Shown piece by piece: positions 36,591 to 45,752 of a stretch of 57,129 nucleotides of DNA. How positions within the stretch are numbered: position 1 is the first letter of the stretch; the number at the start of each line of letters is the position of its first letter. Below the pieces are notes generated by a model, which was given only the letters and a program-made list of their open reading frames with translations, was not told where the DNA came from and searched no databases. Location: positions 1-57,129 of the forward strand of contig JAGRAN010000015.1 of the NCBI GenBank assembly GCA_020434585.1. Reading direction: 5' to 3'. Both the position numbers and the translations under genes were made by a program. The DNA comes from Bdellovibrionales bacterium. GTDB lineage: Bacteria > Bdellovibrionota_C > UBA2361 > SZUA-149 > JAGRAN01.

Positions 36591-37121
36591 ATGTTTCGAG
36601 TGATTGTAACTTTTATGCTCGCCTGTTTGGCCGGACTGATCGTTCAGGCAACCTTAGTACACTCTATTTCTCCCTACGCCATTGCGCCGGACTTTATCGT
36701 GATTCTTGCCTTGTATCTTGGCCTAAAAGTGCAGAACCCTGCTGGCGTCCTTGGTGCGTTTTTGCTTGGTGTCGCCGGAGATTTTGCTTCAGCGCAGTTT
36801 GTCGGCCCAACAGCGGCGGGTGCCGTGGTGGTGTACGGCTTAACTGTAATTGTTAGCAGCAAGATTTACGCCGAGCACCCTTTCACAATGGCAATGTTGG
36901 CGCTGTTCTGCTCGCTGGCGGATTCCTTTACCTATGTGCTGATGGTTGGCTTCTACGTAGACGTCAATTTGCTTACCGCTGCAGTTTTTCGCGGAATCGG
37001 AATCGAGGCGGCGCTGACTGCGTTAGTCGCACCATTCGTGATTAAGCTTTTAGAATTGAGCGTCAGTGAATCAATTAACCCGGCGAAGTACAATAACGAC
37101 TCGCTGCGGAGGATTCGCTAA
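36591..37121 (+). CDS. mreD: Cell-shape protein MreD
   Basis: The start is ATG 36591, one base after the mreC stop; longer frames run inside mreC. The 176-residue protein has about five helices and the family-like YAIAPDFIVILALYLGLK segment near residue 30. It is a membrane part of the elongasome. Its stop overlaps the mrdA ATG (TAATG). Confidence 0.88.
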   Translation: MFRVIVTFMLACLAGLIVQATLVHSISPYAIAPDFIVILALYLGLKVQNPAGVLGAFLLGVAGDFASAQFVGPTAAGAVVVYGLTVIVSSKIYAEHPFTMAMLALFCSLADSFTYVLMVGFYVDVNLLTAAVFRGIGIEAALTALVAPFVIKLLELSVSESINPAKYNNDSLRRIR

Positions 37122-39049
37122 TGCGGGCGCAGCCGCGAAAAAGCCATTTCGGCAGCCGTCTCGGCTTTGGCGCTGTGTTGGTCTGCCTAATCTTAAGCTT
37201 GCTCGGAGTGCGGCTGTGGTATTTGCAAGTCGCGCAGGGTGCCTATTACCGAGACCTTTCTGAGAACAACCGAACACGCACGATTCGCACAGTGGCTCCT
37301 CGCGGAAATATCTACGACCGCGACGGTCGTATTTTGGTGCAAAATCGACCGGCCTTTAACGTTTCGCTGATGCTTGAAGATGTGCCTGAAATGGACAAGG
37401 CCCTGAAGCGCCTGGCTGAAATTACTAGCCGCCAGGAGCAGGACCTCGCAGATCTACTTAAGCGCGGCGGCAGACGTTATCCGTTTGAACCCCAAGTCGT
37501 CATGGCCGACGTCTCGCGTGTAGACCTGGCGAGAGTTAAAGAACGAAACTTCGACTTGCCCGGAGTGATCGTCGACATTTTGCCCGCGCGAGCTTACCCA
37601 CACGGAGATTTAGCGCCGCATGTATTTGGCTATGCACGCGAGATTTCCAAAGCACAGCTCGACTCTCAGTGGGCGCAAAACGCTAAATACCGTGCGGGCG
37701 ATACGGTCGGACAGGCTGGAATCGAGCGGCAGTGGGACACTTACCTTCACGGCTCTGCGGGAGTTAGGCAGGTTGAAGTTGATGCGATGGGCAAGCGTAG
37801 GGGAGAGCTTGGGATTGTTGATGATGATCCCGGCCAGGATGTCTATCTTACACTAGATCTGGATTTGCAGCGTGCGGCGCAGGATGCTTTAGGCGAGGAG
37901 GTTGGAGCAGTTGTTGCGCTTGAGCCATCGACGGGAGAAGTTTTGGCGCTGGCGTCGACCCCTTCGTTCGATGCAAACTTGTTTTCCGGAAGAATTCGCA
38001 GCGAGGATTGGAAACGACTCAGGAACGACAAGGATCACCCGCTGACGAACCGACCAATTGCGGAAAACTACGCCCCGGGTTCGACGTTCAAACTGTTGAT
38101 GGCTGTCGCCGGACTAGCCGAGCACATTATTACACCCGAAACTGAATTCGACTGTCCTGGCTACTATTGGTTCGCTGGGCGCGCCTACAGGTGTCACAAG
38201 CGCAGCGGGCACGGCAAAGTTAACTTAGCAAAAGCGGTGACTCAGTCCTGCGATAGCTACTTTTATAAGCTCGGACGCCTGCTGGGAATTGATAATATCC
38301 ATAAATACGCGACGCTGTTTGGCCTTGGTGCAAAAACCGGAATTGATTTACCTGGCGAGCAGAGCGGCATTGCTCCGAGTAACGAATGGAAGATTCGCTA
38401 CTTGGGTGAGCGCTGGTATCCCGGCGAGACTTTGTCGGTCTCAATTGGCCAGGGCTTCTTAACCACTACGCCAATCCAAATGGCAGTTGCCACCGCTGCT
38501 CTTGCCAACGGCGGCCATGTCCCGACTCCGCGTCTGCTTAAAAAGGTTGTAGATCGAGAGAACGGAGTTGTTTTTCGCTCGAGCCCACAGCTGCGCGAGA
38601 CCCATGTAGATCCTAAAATTCTCGAGAAGGTTCGTGGCTACGCTGAACTTGTCATTGAAGATCAGCATGGAACGGGTAAGCGCGCGGCGATCGACGGAAT
38701 TACGGTTGCCGGCAAAACTGGCACCGCACAAGTCGTCTCGCTCGGGAAAGAAACTTTAAAGAAGGAATTCAACGACCACGCTTGGTTTGTTTCCTTTGCT
38801 CCGGTCGAGAATCCAATGATTGCCATGGCGATTCTTGTTGAGAACGGCGGGCACGGCGGTAGCACAGCTGCCCCAATCTCCAAAAAAGTGATGGAAGTAT
38901 TCTTTCGCAAGAAGGGAATGCTGCCGGAGCCCGAGTCTGAAGAAGGTGCTGCCGCTGAGGCTGTGACTGAGGCGCCGGCGGGGGAAGAGCAGCCTGCTCC
39001 GGCCGTTGAAGCCACTCACCGATCGCAAAACCGGGGAGCGGTTGGCTAA
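37121..39049 (+). CDS. mrdA: Penicillin-binding protein 2 (transpeptidase)
   Basis: The 642-residue protein has one N-terminal helix (~18-35), a PBP dimer domain (RTVAPRGNIYDRDGRILVQN) and a transpeptidase domain with active-site APGSTFK (Ser and Lys of SxxK), SCD (SxN motif) and KTGTAQ (KTG motif). It cross-links lateral-wall peptidoglycan in the periplasm with RodA. The last ~40 residues are Glu/Ala/Pro-rich and likely disordered. The start overlaps mreD by one base. Confidence 0.96.
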   Translation: MRAQPRKSHFGSRLGFGAVLVCLILSLLGVRLWYLQVAQGAYYRDLSENNRTRTIRTVAPRGNIYDRDGRILVQNRPAFNVSLMLEDVPEMDKALKRLAEITSRQEQDLADLLKRGGRRYPFEPQVVMADVSRVDLARVKERNFDLPGVIVDILPARAYPHGDLAPHVFGYAREISKAQLDSQWAQNAKYRAGDTVGQAGIERQWDTYLHGSAGVRQVEVDAMGKRRGELGIVDDDPGQDVYLTLDLDLQRAAQDALGEEVGAVVALEPSTGEVLALASTPSFDANLFSGRIRSEDWKRLRNDKDHPLTNRPIAENYAPGSTFKLLMAVAGLAEHIITPETEFDCPGYYWFAGRAYRCHKRSGHGKVNLAKAVTQSCDSYFYKLGRLLGIDNIHKYATLFGLGAKTGIDLPGEQSGIAPSNEWKIRYLGERWYPGETLSVSIGQGFLTTTPIQMAVATAALANGGHVPTPRLLKKVVDRENGVVFRSSPQLRETHVDPKILEKVRGYAELVIEDQHGTGKRAAIDGITVAGKTGTAQVVSLGKETLKKEFNDHAWFVSFAPVENPMIAMAILVENGGHGGSTAAPISKKVMEVFFRKKGMLPEPESEEGAAAEAVTEAPAGEEQPAPAVEATHRSQNRGAVG

Positions 39050-40167
39050 TGACATCTGCAATTCGCGTCGACCGGCGTGTCCTAAGTAATTTCGATTGGC
39101 TGCTTACGGGCGCGATGCTGCTGTTGTGTGCAGTTGGTCTAGTCGTGCTGTTTAGCGCAGGGCATGTTCGTGAAACAAATTACAGCCCTACGATGGAGCG
39201 CCAGTTCGTTTCGATGAGCATTGGGCTCGGTGTGTTCGTGATTTGTTTTTTGCTCAATCCAACCTTTCTGCGGCGTTGGTCGTTTGCGCTTTATCTCCTC
39301 GGCTGCGTGCTGTTGGCGGCGCTTTTCTTCAAGGGAGTTTACGCCGGAGGTGCGCGAAGATGGCTGGCGCTTGGTGGCTTTAGATTTCAACCGTCGGAGT
39401 TTATGAAATTAGCGTTAATCCTGGCGATGGCACGGATTTTTAGCGCTGAGAATGCTCCGAAAGACGGTTACAACATGAAGACATTGATTACGCCGGTGTT
39501 GGTAATGGGTGTTCCGGTCGCATTGATACTTTTTGAGCCCGACTTAGGTACGGCACTCTGTCATCTGCTGATTGCCGGTTCGATGCTGCTGCTTGCCGGC
39601 GTGCGTGGCTCAACGTTCCTTAAGCTTGCGATTGCCGGAATCGCACTGGCTTATCCGGCCTGGAGCACGCTTAAAGACTACCAAAAACAACGAGTGGTCT
39701 CTTTTCTTTCACCGGAGCAGGATCCACTTGGCAGCGGTTACCACGCGATTCAATCTAAGATCGCTGTAGGGTCAGGCAAGGTATTTGGCAAAGGGTTTCT
39801 TGAAGGGACTCAGACCCAGCTCAGCTTTTTGCCGGAGCAGACGACTGATTTTATTTTTTCCGTCTTAGCTGAGGAGTGGGGTTTCATGGGATCATTTCTC
39901 GTGATCTCGCTGTTTGCCTTTCTCGTTCTCCATTCCTTTGCGATCGCCGGTCGCTGTCGAGAGCGATTTTCGGCATTTGTCGTAGTTGGGGTTGCGATGA
40001 TGATCTTTTGGCACATGGTTGTGAATATCGGAATGGTAACAGGAGTTTTACCAGTCGTGGGACTTACGCTGCCGCTGCTCAGCTACGGTGGTTCATCCGT
40101 GATCACTTTTATGGCCGGACTAGGCCTGGTCGCCGGCGTGTCGATGCGCAGGTTTCTGTTTACCTGA
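39049..40167 (+). CDS. rodA: Peptidoglycan polymerase RodA (SEDS family)
   Basis: The 372-residue membrane protein has about ten helices and SEDS motifs GGARRWLALGGFRFQPSEFMK (~98-118), FEPDLGTAL (~165) and GLTLPLLSYGGSSVI (~345). RodA polymerises glycan strands from lipid II. The start overlaps the mrdA stop (TAATG). Its stop is 4 bases before the end of the convergent TPR gene. Confidence 0.96.
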   Translation: MTSAIRVDRRVLSNFDWLLTGAMLLLCAVGLVVLFSAGHVRETNYSPTMERQFVSMSIGLGVFVICFLLNPTFLRRWSFALYLLGCVLLAALFFKGVYAGGARRWLALGGFRFQPSEFMKLALILAMARIFSAENAPKDGYNMKTLITPVLVMGVPVALILFEPDLGTALCHLLIAGSMLLLAGVRGSTFLKLAIAGIALAYPAWSTLKDYQKQRVVSFLSPEQDPLGSGYHAIQSKIAVGSGKVFGKGFLEGTQTQLSFLPEQTTDFIFSVLAEEWGFMGSFLVISLFAFLVLHSFAIAGRCRERFSAFVVVGVAMMIFWHMVVNIGMVTGVLPVVGLTLPLLSYGGSSVITFMAGLGLVAGVSMRRFLFT

Positions 40168-40171
40168 GGGC

Positions 40172-40756
40172 TTACTGCAGCCGCTGCTTCGGAGCCTGAT
40201 AGGGCTGTTCCGGATGCTTAATTCCAAGCTTAGTGTAGATGCGGGCGATCGAACGCAAGGCGCGTTTTGCTTCTTCGCGCTGCGCGCCGTCCTTACCGAA
40301 CATCATTAAGCCGCGGTAGACGGCAATCGATTTCTTAAAAGTTTGTTCACCCTTTTTGCGGTCGCCGGTTTGAAACTGAGCCAAGGCAAGCCAGCGCAGG
40401 GAAGTGGCGTAGAGCCTAATTATCTCGGATGTAACCCCGTTTGTCAGAGAGCTTTCCAGCTTATCGACTGCATGGCGAAATGAGGCGCGGGCTTGTCGTT
40501 TGCGGCCCAGAGTATAGAGATTCTTACCGTGGACAAAGGCGCAGTTTGCAAGCTCGTCGGCGCGAACGTGTTCTCCCCGCTGCTGGTACACTTCTTCGAG
40601 CGCATTGACGACGTCGCGGTAAATCATTTCGGCGTGATCGTGGGCGCCGCTTTCATCCAGCTGATAGCCGTACACGAACAGCTCTTCGGCTGTTTCGCTT
40701 AGCGGCAGTTCGCCGCGGATCATACGCTGTTTTTTTATGTTGTAACTCGAATACAT
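40172..40756 (-). CDS. TPR-like helical-repeat protein
   Basis: The 194-residue soluble protein is mostly helical. Segments such as AEELFVYGYQLDESGAHDHAEMIYRDVVNALEE, HGKNLYTLGRKRQARASFRHAVDKLE and RWLALAQFQTGDRKKGEQTFKKSIAVYRG match tetratricopeptide repeats (about three and a half). No signal peptide. Likely a protein-binding scaffold; partner unknown. Tail to tail with rodA. Confidence 0.75.
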   Translation of the reverse strand: MYSSYNIKKQRMIRGELPLSETAEELFVYGYQLDESGAHDHAEMIYRDVVNALEEVYQQRGEHVRADELANCAFVHGKNLYTLGRKRQARASFRHAVDKLESSLTNGVTSEIIRLYATSLRWLALAQFQTGDRKKGEQTFKKSIAVYRGLMMFGKDGAQREEAKRALRSIARIYTKLGIKHPEQPYQAPKQRLQ

Positions 40757-40810
40757 GATAACGGTTTTTTGTACACAGCTAGGCGCCTGAGCTATTCAGG
40801 AGGTTTTGGT

Positions 40811-40858
40811 ATGCCCAAGGAATATGTTTGGGATAACTACACCGACGAAGCGTCTTAG
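40811..40858 (+). CDS. Possible leader peptide upstream of the DAHP synthase gene
   Basis: A 15-codon frame, MPKEYVWDNYTDEAS, starts at ATG 40811 with a perfect AGGAGG at 40798-40803 (7 bases spacing). It contains Tyr, Trp and Tyr. It lies 225 bases before aroF, whose product makes the precursor of aromatic amino acids. A leader-peptide attenuator is a possible reading, but the distance to the hairpins (from 41001) is large. The frame could be chance despite the strong site. Confidence 0.35.
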   Translation: MPKEYVWDNYTDEAS

Positions 40859-41000
40859 CAGTGAAAAGAACAATGCCTTACAGTCGAGCGTTTTGTAACA
40901 GACTCATTGCGGCTTAGCAAGCTTCAACTTGCTTGAAAAAATGCGGGATATCGCGTACTTAGCGTGTGGTGCTGAATCTAGCTTTATTTCGCTAGCTAAG

Positions 41001-41057
41001 CCCCGGCAGGCTCCCTTGCAAGGGTGTGGCTTTGTCCGGGATACTACCGGGGATTTT
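41001..41057 (+). promoter_or_regulatory. Structured leader of the DAHP synthase gene
   Basis: CCCGG (41002-41006) can pair with CCGGG (41036-41040) around an inner perfect palindrome CCCTTGCAAGGG (41013-41024). Alternatively CCGG (41036-41039) can pair with CCGG (41047-41050), followed by GGATTTT. The two folds exclude each other, as in attenuators. It ends 26 bases before ATG 41084. The rest of the 327-base gap (40757-41083) shows only the short frame at 40811 and a hairpin AGCAAG-CTTCAA-CTTGCT (around 40917). Confidence 0.35.
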
Positions 41058-41083
41058 GGTCAATATACGTTTTAAGGTGCTTG

Positions 41084-42148
41084 ATGATCATAGTTATGCG
41101 GGTCGGTTCATCCGATGAGCAGCTCAAAAAAGTAATCGGACGAATTGAAGAGCTCGGATATCGCACCCACATTATGTACGGTGTGGAACGGACCGTTATC
41201 GGCGCTCTCGGGGACGAACGCGGAAAGGATAAACTGCTCACGCTTAATCACCTACCGGGCGTTGATAAAGTTATTCCAATTCTTAGCCCCTACAAGCTTG
41301 CCGGCACTCAGCTTAAAGAAGGCCCTTCGCAAATTCGAGTTTCTCAAGACTGCGTAATTGGAAAGGGTAAGCTGGGCTTAATTGCCGGACCGTGCTCCGT
41401 AGAAAGTGAAGAGCAGATTTTGGAAGCGGCTCGTGCAGTTAAAGCTGCTGGTGCTAATGCGCTGCGCGGCGGGGCGTTCAAGCCTCGGTCGTCGACGTAC
41501 AGTTTCCAAGGACTTGGTGAGGAAGGTTTGAAGATGCTTGCGATGGCTCGCGAGGAGACGGGCCTGCCGGTCGTTACAGAGATCATCGATCATCACGATA
41601 TTGATTTGATTGAACGCTATGCCGATGTGTTTCAGGTCGGCGCGCGCAACATGCAGAATTTCACGTTATTGAAAGCTCTTGGAGGCACAAGAAAGCCGAT
41701 CCTGCTAAAGCGAGGACTAAGCGCCAGAATTGATGAACTGCTGCTGGCAGCAGAATATATTTTAGCAGCAGGCAATCCGAACGTAATTTTATGTGAACGC
41801 GGTATCCGAACCTTTGAAACTGCAACACGCAATACATTGGATCTCAACGCAATACCGGCAATTCGTGAACGTTCCCACCTCCCAATTGTGGTTGACCCCA
41901 GCCACGGAACCGGAGTTTGGCGTTATGTCTCGGCGATGAGCAAAGCGGCGATTGCTTGCGGTGCGGACGGCTTAATTATTGAAGTTCACCCACATCCGGA
42001 CTCTGCGCTTAGCGACGGCGCTCAGTCGCTCAAGCCCAAAGTGTTCAAAGAGCTGGTGGACGAATTGGAACCGATTGCAAGAGCGGTTGGCTGCGAAACT
42101 TTGGGTGCGAGAGTTTTGCAGCAGCTGCGCCAACCTTCAGCGGATTAA
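41084..42148 (+). CDS. aroF: 3-deoxy-7-phosphoheptulonate synthase, type I-beta
   Basis: The start is ATG 41084 (MIIVMRVGSSDEQLKKVIGR). Residues 1-~80 are the ferredoxin-like regulatory domain seen in Thermotoga-type enzymes (RTHIMYGVERTVIGALGD), which binds Tyr or Phe in relatives. The TIM barrel follows with LGLIAGPCSVES, GGAFKPRSSTYSFQG, KPILLKRGLS, ILCERGIRTFE and VDPSHGTG. It joins phosphoenolpyruvate and erythrose 4-phosphate in the first step of the shikimate pathway. It opens a rightward run with maf, yggS, proC and yggT. Confidence 0.95.
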   Translation: MIIVMRVGSSDEQLKKVIGRIEELGYRTHIMYGVERTVIGALGDERGKDKLLTLNHLPGVDKVIPILSPYKLAGTQLKEGPSQIRVSQDCVIGKGKLGLIAGPCSVESEEQILEAARAVKAAGANALRGGAFKPRSSTYSFQGLGEEGLKMLAMAREETGLPVVTEIIDHHDIDLIERYADVFQVGARNMQNFTLLKALGGTRKPILLKRGLSARIDELLLAAEYILAAGNPNVILCERGIRTFETATRNTLDLNAIPAIRERSHLPIVVDPSHGTGVWRYVSAMSKAAIACGADGLIIEVHPHPDSALSDGAQSLKPKVFKELVDELEPIARAVGCETLGARVLQQLRQPSAD

Positions 42149-42158
42149 GGATTCATTT

Positions 42159-42785
42159 ATGAACGATACTAAGTCAGAAACTCGCCGACTTATTTTGGCT
42201 TCAGGTTCACCTCGTCGGCGTGAACTGCTGCGCCGCATCGGAGTGACCTTTGAAGTTGTTCCAGCAGATATTGACGAAACTATTCCCCCGGGAATCTCCG
42301 CAGTCGATGCGGTTAGAATGCTTGCGCGCCGCAAAGCCGAAGCTGTAGCCGAACAGTATCGTCAGCATTTGGTCCTAGGCGCCGACACTACGGTAGTGCT
42401 CGGCAGTGGGGCGGACGAACGAATTCTCGGTAAGCCAGTGGACGACGAGGATGCTGCTGCAATGCTTAAGATGCTGCGCGGTGGCACTCACCTTGTGCAC
42501 AGTGGGTATGCTCTATGCTGTATGGATGACGATACTTTCGTAGAGGGTGTAGCAAGTACGGAGGTGGAGCTCGCAGATATAGACGATGAAGCTATTGCGG
42601 CTTACGTCGCTACTGGAGAGCCGCGCGACAAAGCTGGTGGATACGCAATTCAGGGAATTGCCTCGATGTTTGTGAAGTCGATTGCGGGTTCGTATTCTAA
42701 TGTGGTCGGACTTCCGCTGGCCGAAGTTGTAGACGAGCTGAAACGCTGCGGAGTTTGGCGTCCCGATCTGCTGCGCAATGAGTGA
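42159..42785 (+). CDS. maf: Maf-family nucleoside triphosphate pyrophosphatase
   Basis: The start is ATG 42159 (AAGG 8 bases upstream), not the longer frame inside aroF. The 208-residue enzyme has the Maf N-terminal signature LILASGSPRRRELL, the catalytic LGADTTVVL region and GEPRDKAGGYAIQG near residue 150. Maf enzymes hydrolyse dTTP/UTP or modified nucleotides to monophosphates in the cytoplasm. Its end overlaps yggS by 8 bases. Confidence 0.93.
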   Translation: MNDTKSETRRLILASGSPRRRELLRRIGVTFEVVPADIDETIPPGISAVDAVRMLARRKAEAVAEQYRQHLVLGADTTVVLGSGADERILGKPVDDEDAAAMLKMLRGGTHLVHSGYALCCMDDDTFVEGVASTEVELADIDDEAIAAYVATGEPRDKAGGYAIQGIASMFVKSIAGSYSNVVGLPLAEVVDELKRCGVWRPDLLRNE

Positions 42786-43518
42786 GAGTCAAAGCACATC
42801 CTTGAAAGAGCTGACACAGCGGCTCAGCACACTGCTCGCCCAAATCGAAGCTGCACAGCGCCGTGGCCCTCATGCCGCAGAACGTGTGCAGCTGCTTGCT
42901 GTGTCAAAGACGCAGCCGATCAGCAGGATAAAAGCGTTGATTGGGGCAGGGCATTTGCTGTTTGGGGAGAACTACGTGCAGGAGGCCGAGGAAAAAATTC
43001 ATGCGCTTACACTAGTCGATTCGCTGCCGCGCGCGCAGTTCCATTTGATTGGGAATCTGCAGCGCAACAAGGTTAAGCGTGCAGTTGGATTGTTTGATGT
43101 TATTGAGTCAGTTGATCGAGTTGAGCTCGCTCAGGAAATTGCCAAAGTTGCTGAACGTCGCGGTCGCCGTCAGCGCGTGATGATGCAAGTTAACACTTCT
43201 GCAGAAGACTCAAAGAGCGGAGTTGACCCACAGAGTGCTGAACAGCTGTGCAAAGACATTCTGGCGCTTCCGGCGCTTCAGCTCGAGGGCCTCATGTGCA
43301 TTGGTCAATTTATCGAACCCGAAGCGGACGATGCCTTGCGTCGGCAGGATTTTATTGTGCTGCGTGAGTTGCGCGGCGCTCTGCAGGAGCGCTGCGGTGT
43401 GCAGCTGCCTGAATTATCAATGGGAATGAGTGCAGATTTTGAACTCGCCGTCGAAGAAGGCGCGACGATTGTTAGGGTAGGCAGTGCGCTTTTGGGCGAA
43501 CGTCCTGCGAAAGACTAG
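42778..43518 (+). CDS. yggS: YggS/PLPBP pyridoxal phosphate homeostasis protein
   Basis: The 246-residue protein has the PLP lysine in LLAVSKTQP, GENYVQEAEEK, HLIGNLQRNK, MMQVNTSAEDSKSG and LSMGMSADFELAVEEGATIVRVG, all diagnostic. It is a TIM-barrel PLP carrier without known catalysis that balances PLP and amino acid pools. The ATG overlaps maf. yggS-proC-yggT order is common in bacteria. Confidence 0.95.
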   Translation: MSESQSTSLKELTQRLSTLLAQIEAAQRRGPHAAERVQLLAVSKTQPISRIKALIGAGHLLFGENYVQEAEEKIHALTLVDSLPRAQFHLIGNLQRNKVKRAVGLFDVIESVDRVELAQEIAKVAERRGRRQRVMMQVNTSAEDSKSGVDPQSAEQLCKDILALPALQLEGLMCIGQFIEPEADDALRRQDFIVLRELRGALQERCGVQLPELSMGMSADFELAVEEGATIVRVGSALLGERPAKD

Positions 43519-43530
43519 AGGGGATTGCTT

Positions 43531-44343
43531 ATGTCCGTAAACCTATCATCGATGAAAACGGCATTTGTTGGCTGCGGCAATATGGGGGCGGCCATTGTTC
43601 GCGGACTTGTCGGCAAGGGTATCGTGCCAGCTGCATCGATTAGCTGTGTAGATAAAATTGATGACAATGTAGTTCGCCTGGCAAATGACTGCGGAGTTGT
43701 TCCAAAGAAAACCATCGCTGAGGCATGTGCGGTCTCCGACGTGATTGTAGTCGCAGTAAAACCTCAGGGGATTGAGCCCGTCCTCGCAGAAATTAAAGAT
43801 TCACGGAGCAAAGCCCGGTTCTGTATATCGGTTGCTGCGGGTGTGACGCTTGGTCGTCTAAAGGCAGGGGTTGGCAGCAGCTTCAAAGTTGCTCGAGTGA
43901 TGCCGAATGTTCCTGCGTTGGTTGGCCGGGGTATCGCCGGCATCTACAGCGACGAACCCGATGCGGCCACGCTGGCCGAGGAAATGTTTAAAGCAGTCGG
44001 TGATGCTGTTGTGCTCGAGGCGGAAAGTCAGATTGATACAGTGACAGGAGTCTCCGGCAGCGGCCCCGGTTTTATCTTTCTGGCGATGGATGCTCTGGTA
44101 GAGGGTGGGGTTAAGATGGGTTTGCCGCGTGAGATCGCACAAAAGCTGGCGGCGTATACTGTTGCGGGTGCAGGGGAGGTGGCTATCTCAACCGGTAAGG
44201 CACCGCTTGAGCTGCGGGATATGGTGGCATCGCCTGGAGGCACGACTCTGGCGGGGCTAGCTGTTCTCGAGCAGAAGGCGTTCCATGCAGCTCTGGTGGA
44301 TGCGGTTGAAGCCGCTACTAGACGCTCGCGTGAACTTGGGTAA
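43531..44343 (+). CDS. proC: Pyrroline-5-carboxylate reductase
   Basis: The start is ATG 43531; an in-frame TTG lies at 43525. The 270-residue enzyme has an N-terminal Rossmann motif (AFVGCGNMGAAIVRGL), VIVVAVKPQ, RVMPNVPALVGRGI and the C-terminal GVSGSGPGFIFLAMDAL, DMVASPGGTTLAGL. It makes proline from pyrroline-5-carboxylate with NAD(P)H. Confidence 0.95.
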   Translation: MSVNLSSMKTAFVGCGNMGAAIVRGLVGKGIVPAASISCVDKIDDNVVRLANDCGVVPKKTIAEACAVSDVIVVAVKPQGIEPVLAEIKDSRSKARFCISVAAGVTLGRLKAGVGSSFKVARVMPNVPALVGRGIAGIYSDEPDAATLAEEMFKAVGDAVVLEAESQIDTVTGVSGSGPGFIFLAMDALVEGGVKMGLPREIAQKLAAYTVAGAGEVAISTGKAPLELRDMVASPGGTTLAGLAVLEQKAFHAALVDAVEAATRRSRELG

Positions 44344-44407
44344 TTGGTTCGGTGCAGCTGTCGTGGTAGTATTCCCCCGAAACAGCAAAGAGGAATAGAA
44401 AGAGCAA

Positions 44408-44761
44408 ATGATTCTTTTGGGTAATTTCTTAATCGCGGTAGGTCAGCTGCTTAGCTCGCTGGTGACACTGTTTATCTTTTTGCTGATTGCACGGGCTATC
44501 CTCTCTTGGGTTAATCCAGATCCAAGCAATTTTATCGTTCGCATCATTAACGACACTACTGAACCGCTGATGGCGCGTGTTCGCCCCAGGATTCCAAATT
44601 TCGGCGTGCTCGACATGTCGATTATCGTTGTATTGTTCGGTTTGTATTTTCTGCAGTCGTTTATTGCGCAGTCAATGGTTGAGTACGGCTACGTGATGAA
44701 GCGCTCAAGCATTATGAACGATGCCGTCCCCGCAGCGTCCGAGCCATCTGGTATTTACTAG
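44408..44761 (+). CDS. yggT: YggT-family membrane protein
   Basis: The 117-residue protein has two membrane helices (~5-28 and ~68-88) and the motif ARAILSWVNPDPSNFIVRIINDTTEPL typical of YggT. The family is linked to osmotic tolerance and cell division factors, without a settled role. The end is 7 bases from the convergent SprA-related gene. Confidence 0.92.
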   Translation: MILLGNFLIAVGQLLSSLVTLFIFLLIARAILSWVNPDPSNFIVRIINDTTEPLMARVRPRIPNFGVLDMSIIVVLFGLYFLQSFIAQSMVEYGYVMKRSSIMNDAVPAASEPSGIY

Positions 44762-44768
44762 TCAATAA

Positions 44769-45551
44769 TTAAGCTACAGCTGAAGTGTGACTGTGGTCTG
44801 GAGTCGCCGCTTGTCCGCAAACTGGGCAAACTGGATCTGACGCAAATAACTCTGCGGGGTTTGGGCCGCGCCGGGCTGGTTCAGCTTCTGTTGATTCTTC
44901 TTGCGCGGTGGTGCCTTGAACTGGATCTTCGCTTTCACCGGAGTTTTCTTGAGCAATTTCTGCTCGCGCCTGACTCTCCAACTGCGCTGCCTTGGCGGCA
45001 ACTGCTCGATCTGTCGATGAGGGTTCAGCTGGTGCAAGTGCAGCTCGCTGAATGGTCTGCATCTTAGTGACGGTTTTTTCTGGTTCCGGTTCAGGCGACG
45101 CGTCTACCGGCACCTCACCGCCTACGGCATACTGTTTCCCGTCCGGTCCGGTTTGGTATTCATAACTTGGACCGCCGGATTTATAAGGACCGAGTGCCGC
45201 AAGGTGTGCTTGTTCGTGCGTTCGAACTTCTCGGTCGCGCGCTTTTAGTTCTTCAAGTTCGAGCTGCTCCTCGTCGGTAAGTTCTCCTGAGGAGGAGTCG
45301 TCTGAATTTTGGTTCTGTGTCGAAGCTCCGTTCTTGGACTCGACCGCAGCTTGCTGCGCTGCGGCGGGTGCAGCAGCTTGTTGGTTTCCCTGAATATCAA
45401 CGATTGCGGCCGGCTGATTTACCGCGGAGTTTTGTGTTGAAGCGGTTGCGGCCGTCTGTGCGGTCGTTTCACTGCTTGGTTCAACAGGATTTGGACCGAC
45501 TGGGGCCGCTGCTACTGCCGACGCTGGGACAAGTGGTGAGACGCCTTCCAT
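44769..45551 (-). CDS. SprA-related putative metalloprotease (CJM1_0395 family)
   Basis: I start at ATG 45551; a TTG at 45557 is in frame. The first ~95 residues are Ala/Gln/Thr/Ser-rich (QQAAAPAAAQQAAVE) and disordered. The conserved core is REVRTHEQAHLAALGPYKSGGPSYEYQTGPDGKQYAVGGEVPVD, with HEQAH in place of HExxH-type zinc motifs, then TVTKMQTIQRAALAPAEPSSTDRAVAAKAAQLE. The C-terminus has CPVCG. There is no signal peptide. Function is unknown; protease activity is only suggested by the motif. Confidence 0.85.
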   Translation of the reverse strand: MEGVSPLVPASAVAAAPVGPNPVEPSSETTAQTAATASTQNSAVNQPAAIVDIQGNQQAAAPAAAQQAAVESKNGASTQNQNSDDSSSGELTDEEQLELEELKARDREVRTHEQAHLAALGPYKSGGPSYEYQTGPDGKQYAVGGEVPVDASPEPEPEKTVTKMQTIQRAALAPAEPSSTDRAVAAKAAQLESQARAEIAQENSGESEDPVQGTTAQEESTEAEPARRGPNPAELFASDPVCPVCGQAATPDHSHTSAVA

Positions 45552-45691
45552 TGCCAAGTTGCTGCTCTGCTTACGTAAACTTACAAATCTCTATCGGCGC
45601 GGCACTGCTGCGGCATGAACACAAAATCGACTAATCGGCCTAAATTATTGGTATTTATGGTTAAGATCTTTGCACGTTGCGTCGTTATTAG

Positions 45692-45720
45692 TTGACGGGA
45701 GCCCTGATCGGAGCTATTAA
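45692..45720 (+). promoter_or_regulatory. Promoter of the FmdB-related gene
   Basis: TTGACG (45692-45697), 17 bases, TATTAA (45715-45720): 5/6 and 4/6 matches to the sigma-70 elements, 33 bases before ATG 45753, leaving a short leader. Confidence 0.55.
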
Positions 45721-45752
45721 CTGCCCCCTACTTTTGGGAGAAATTCCGGGCA

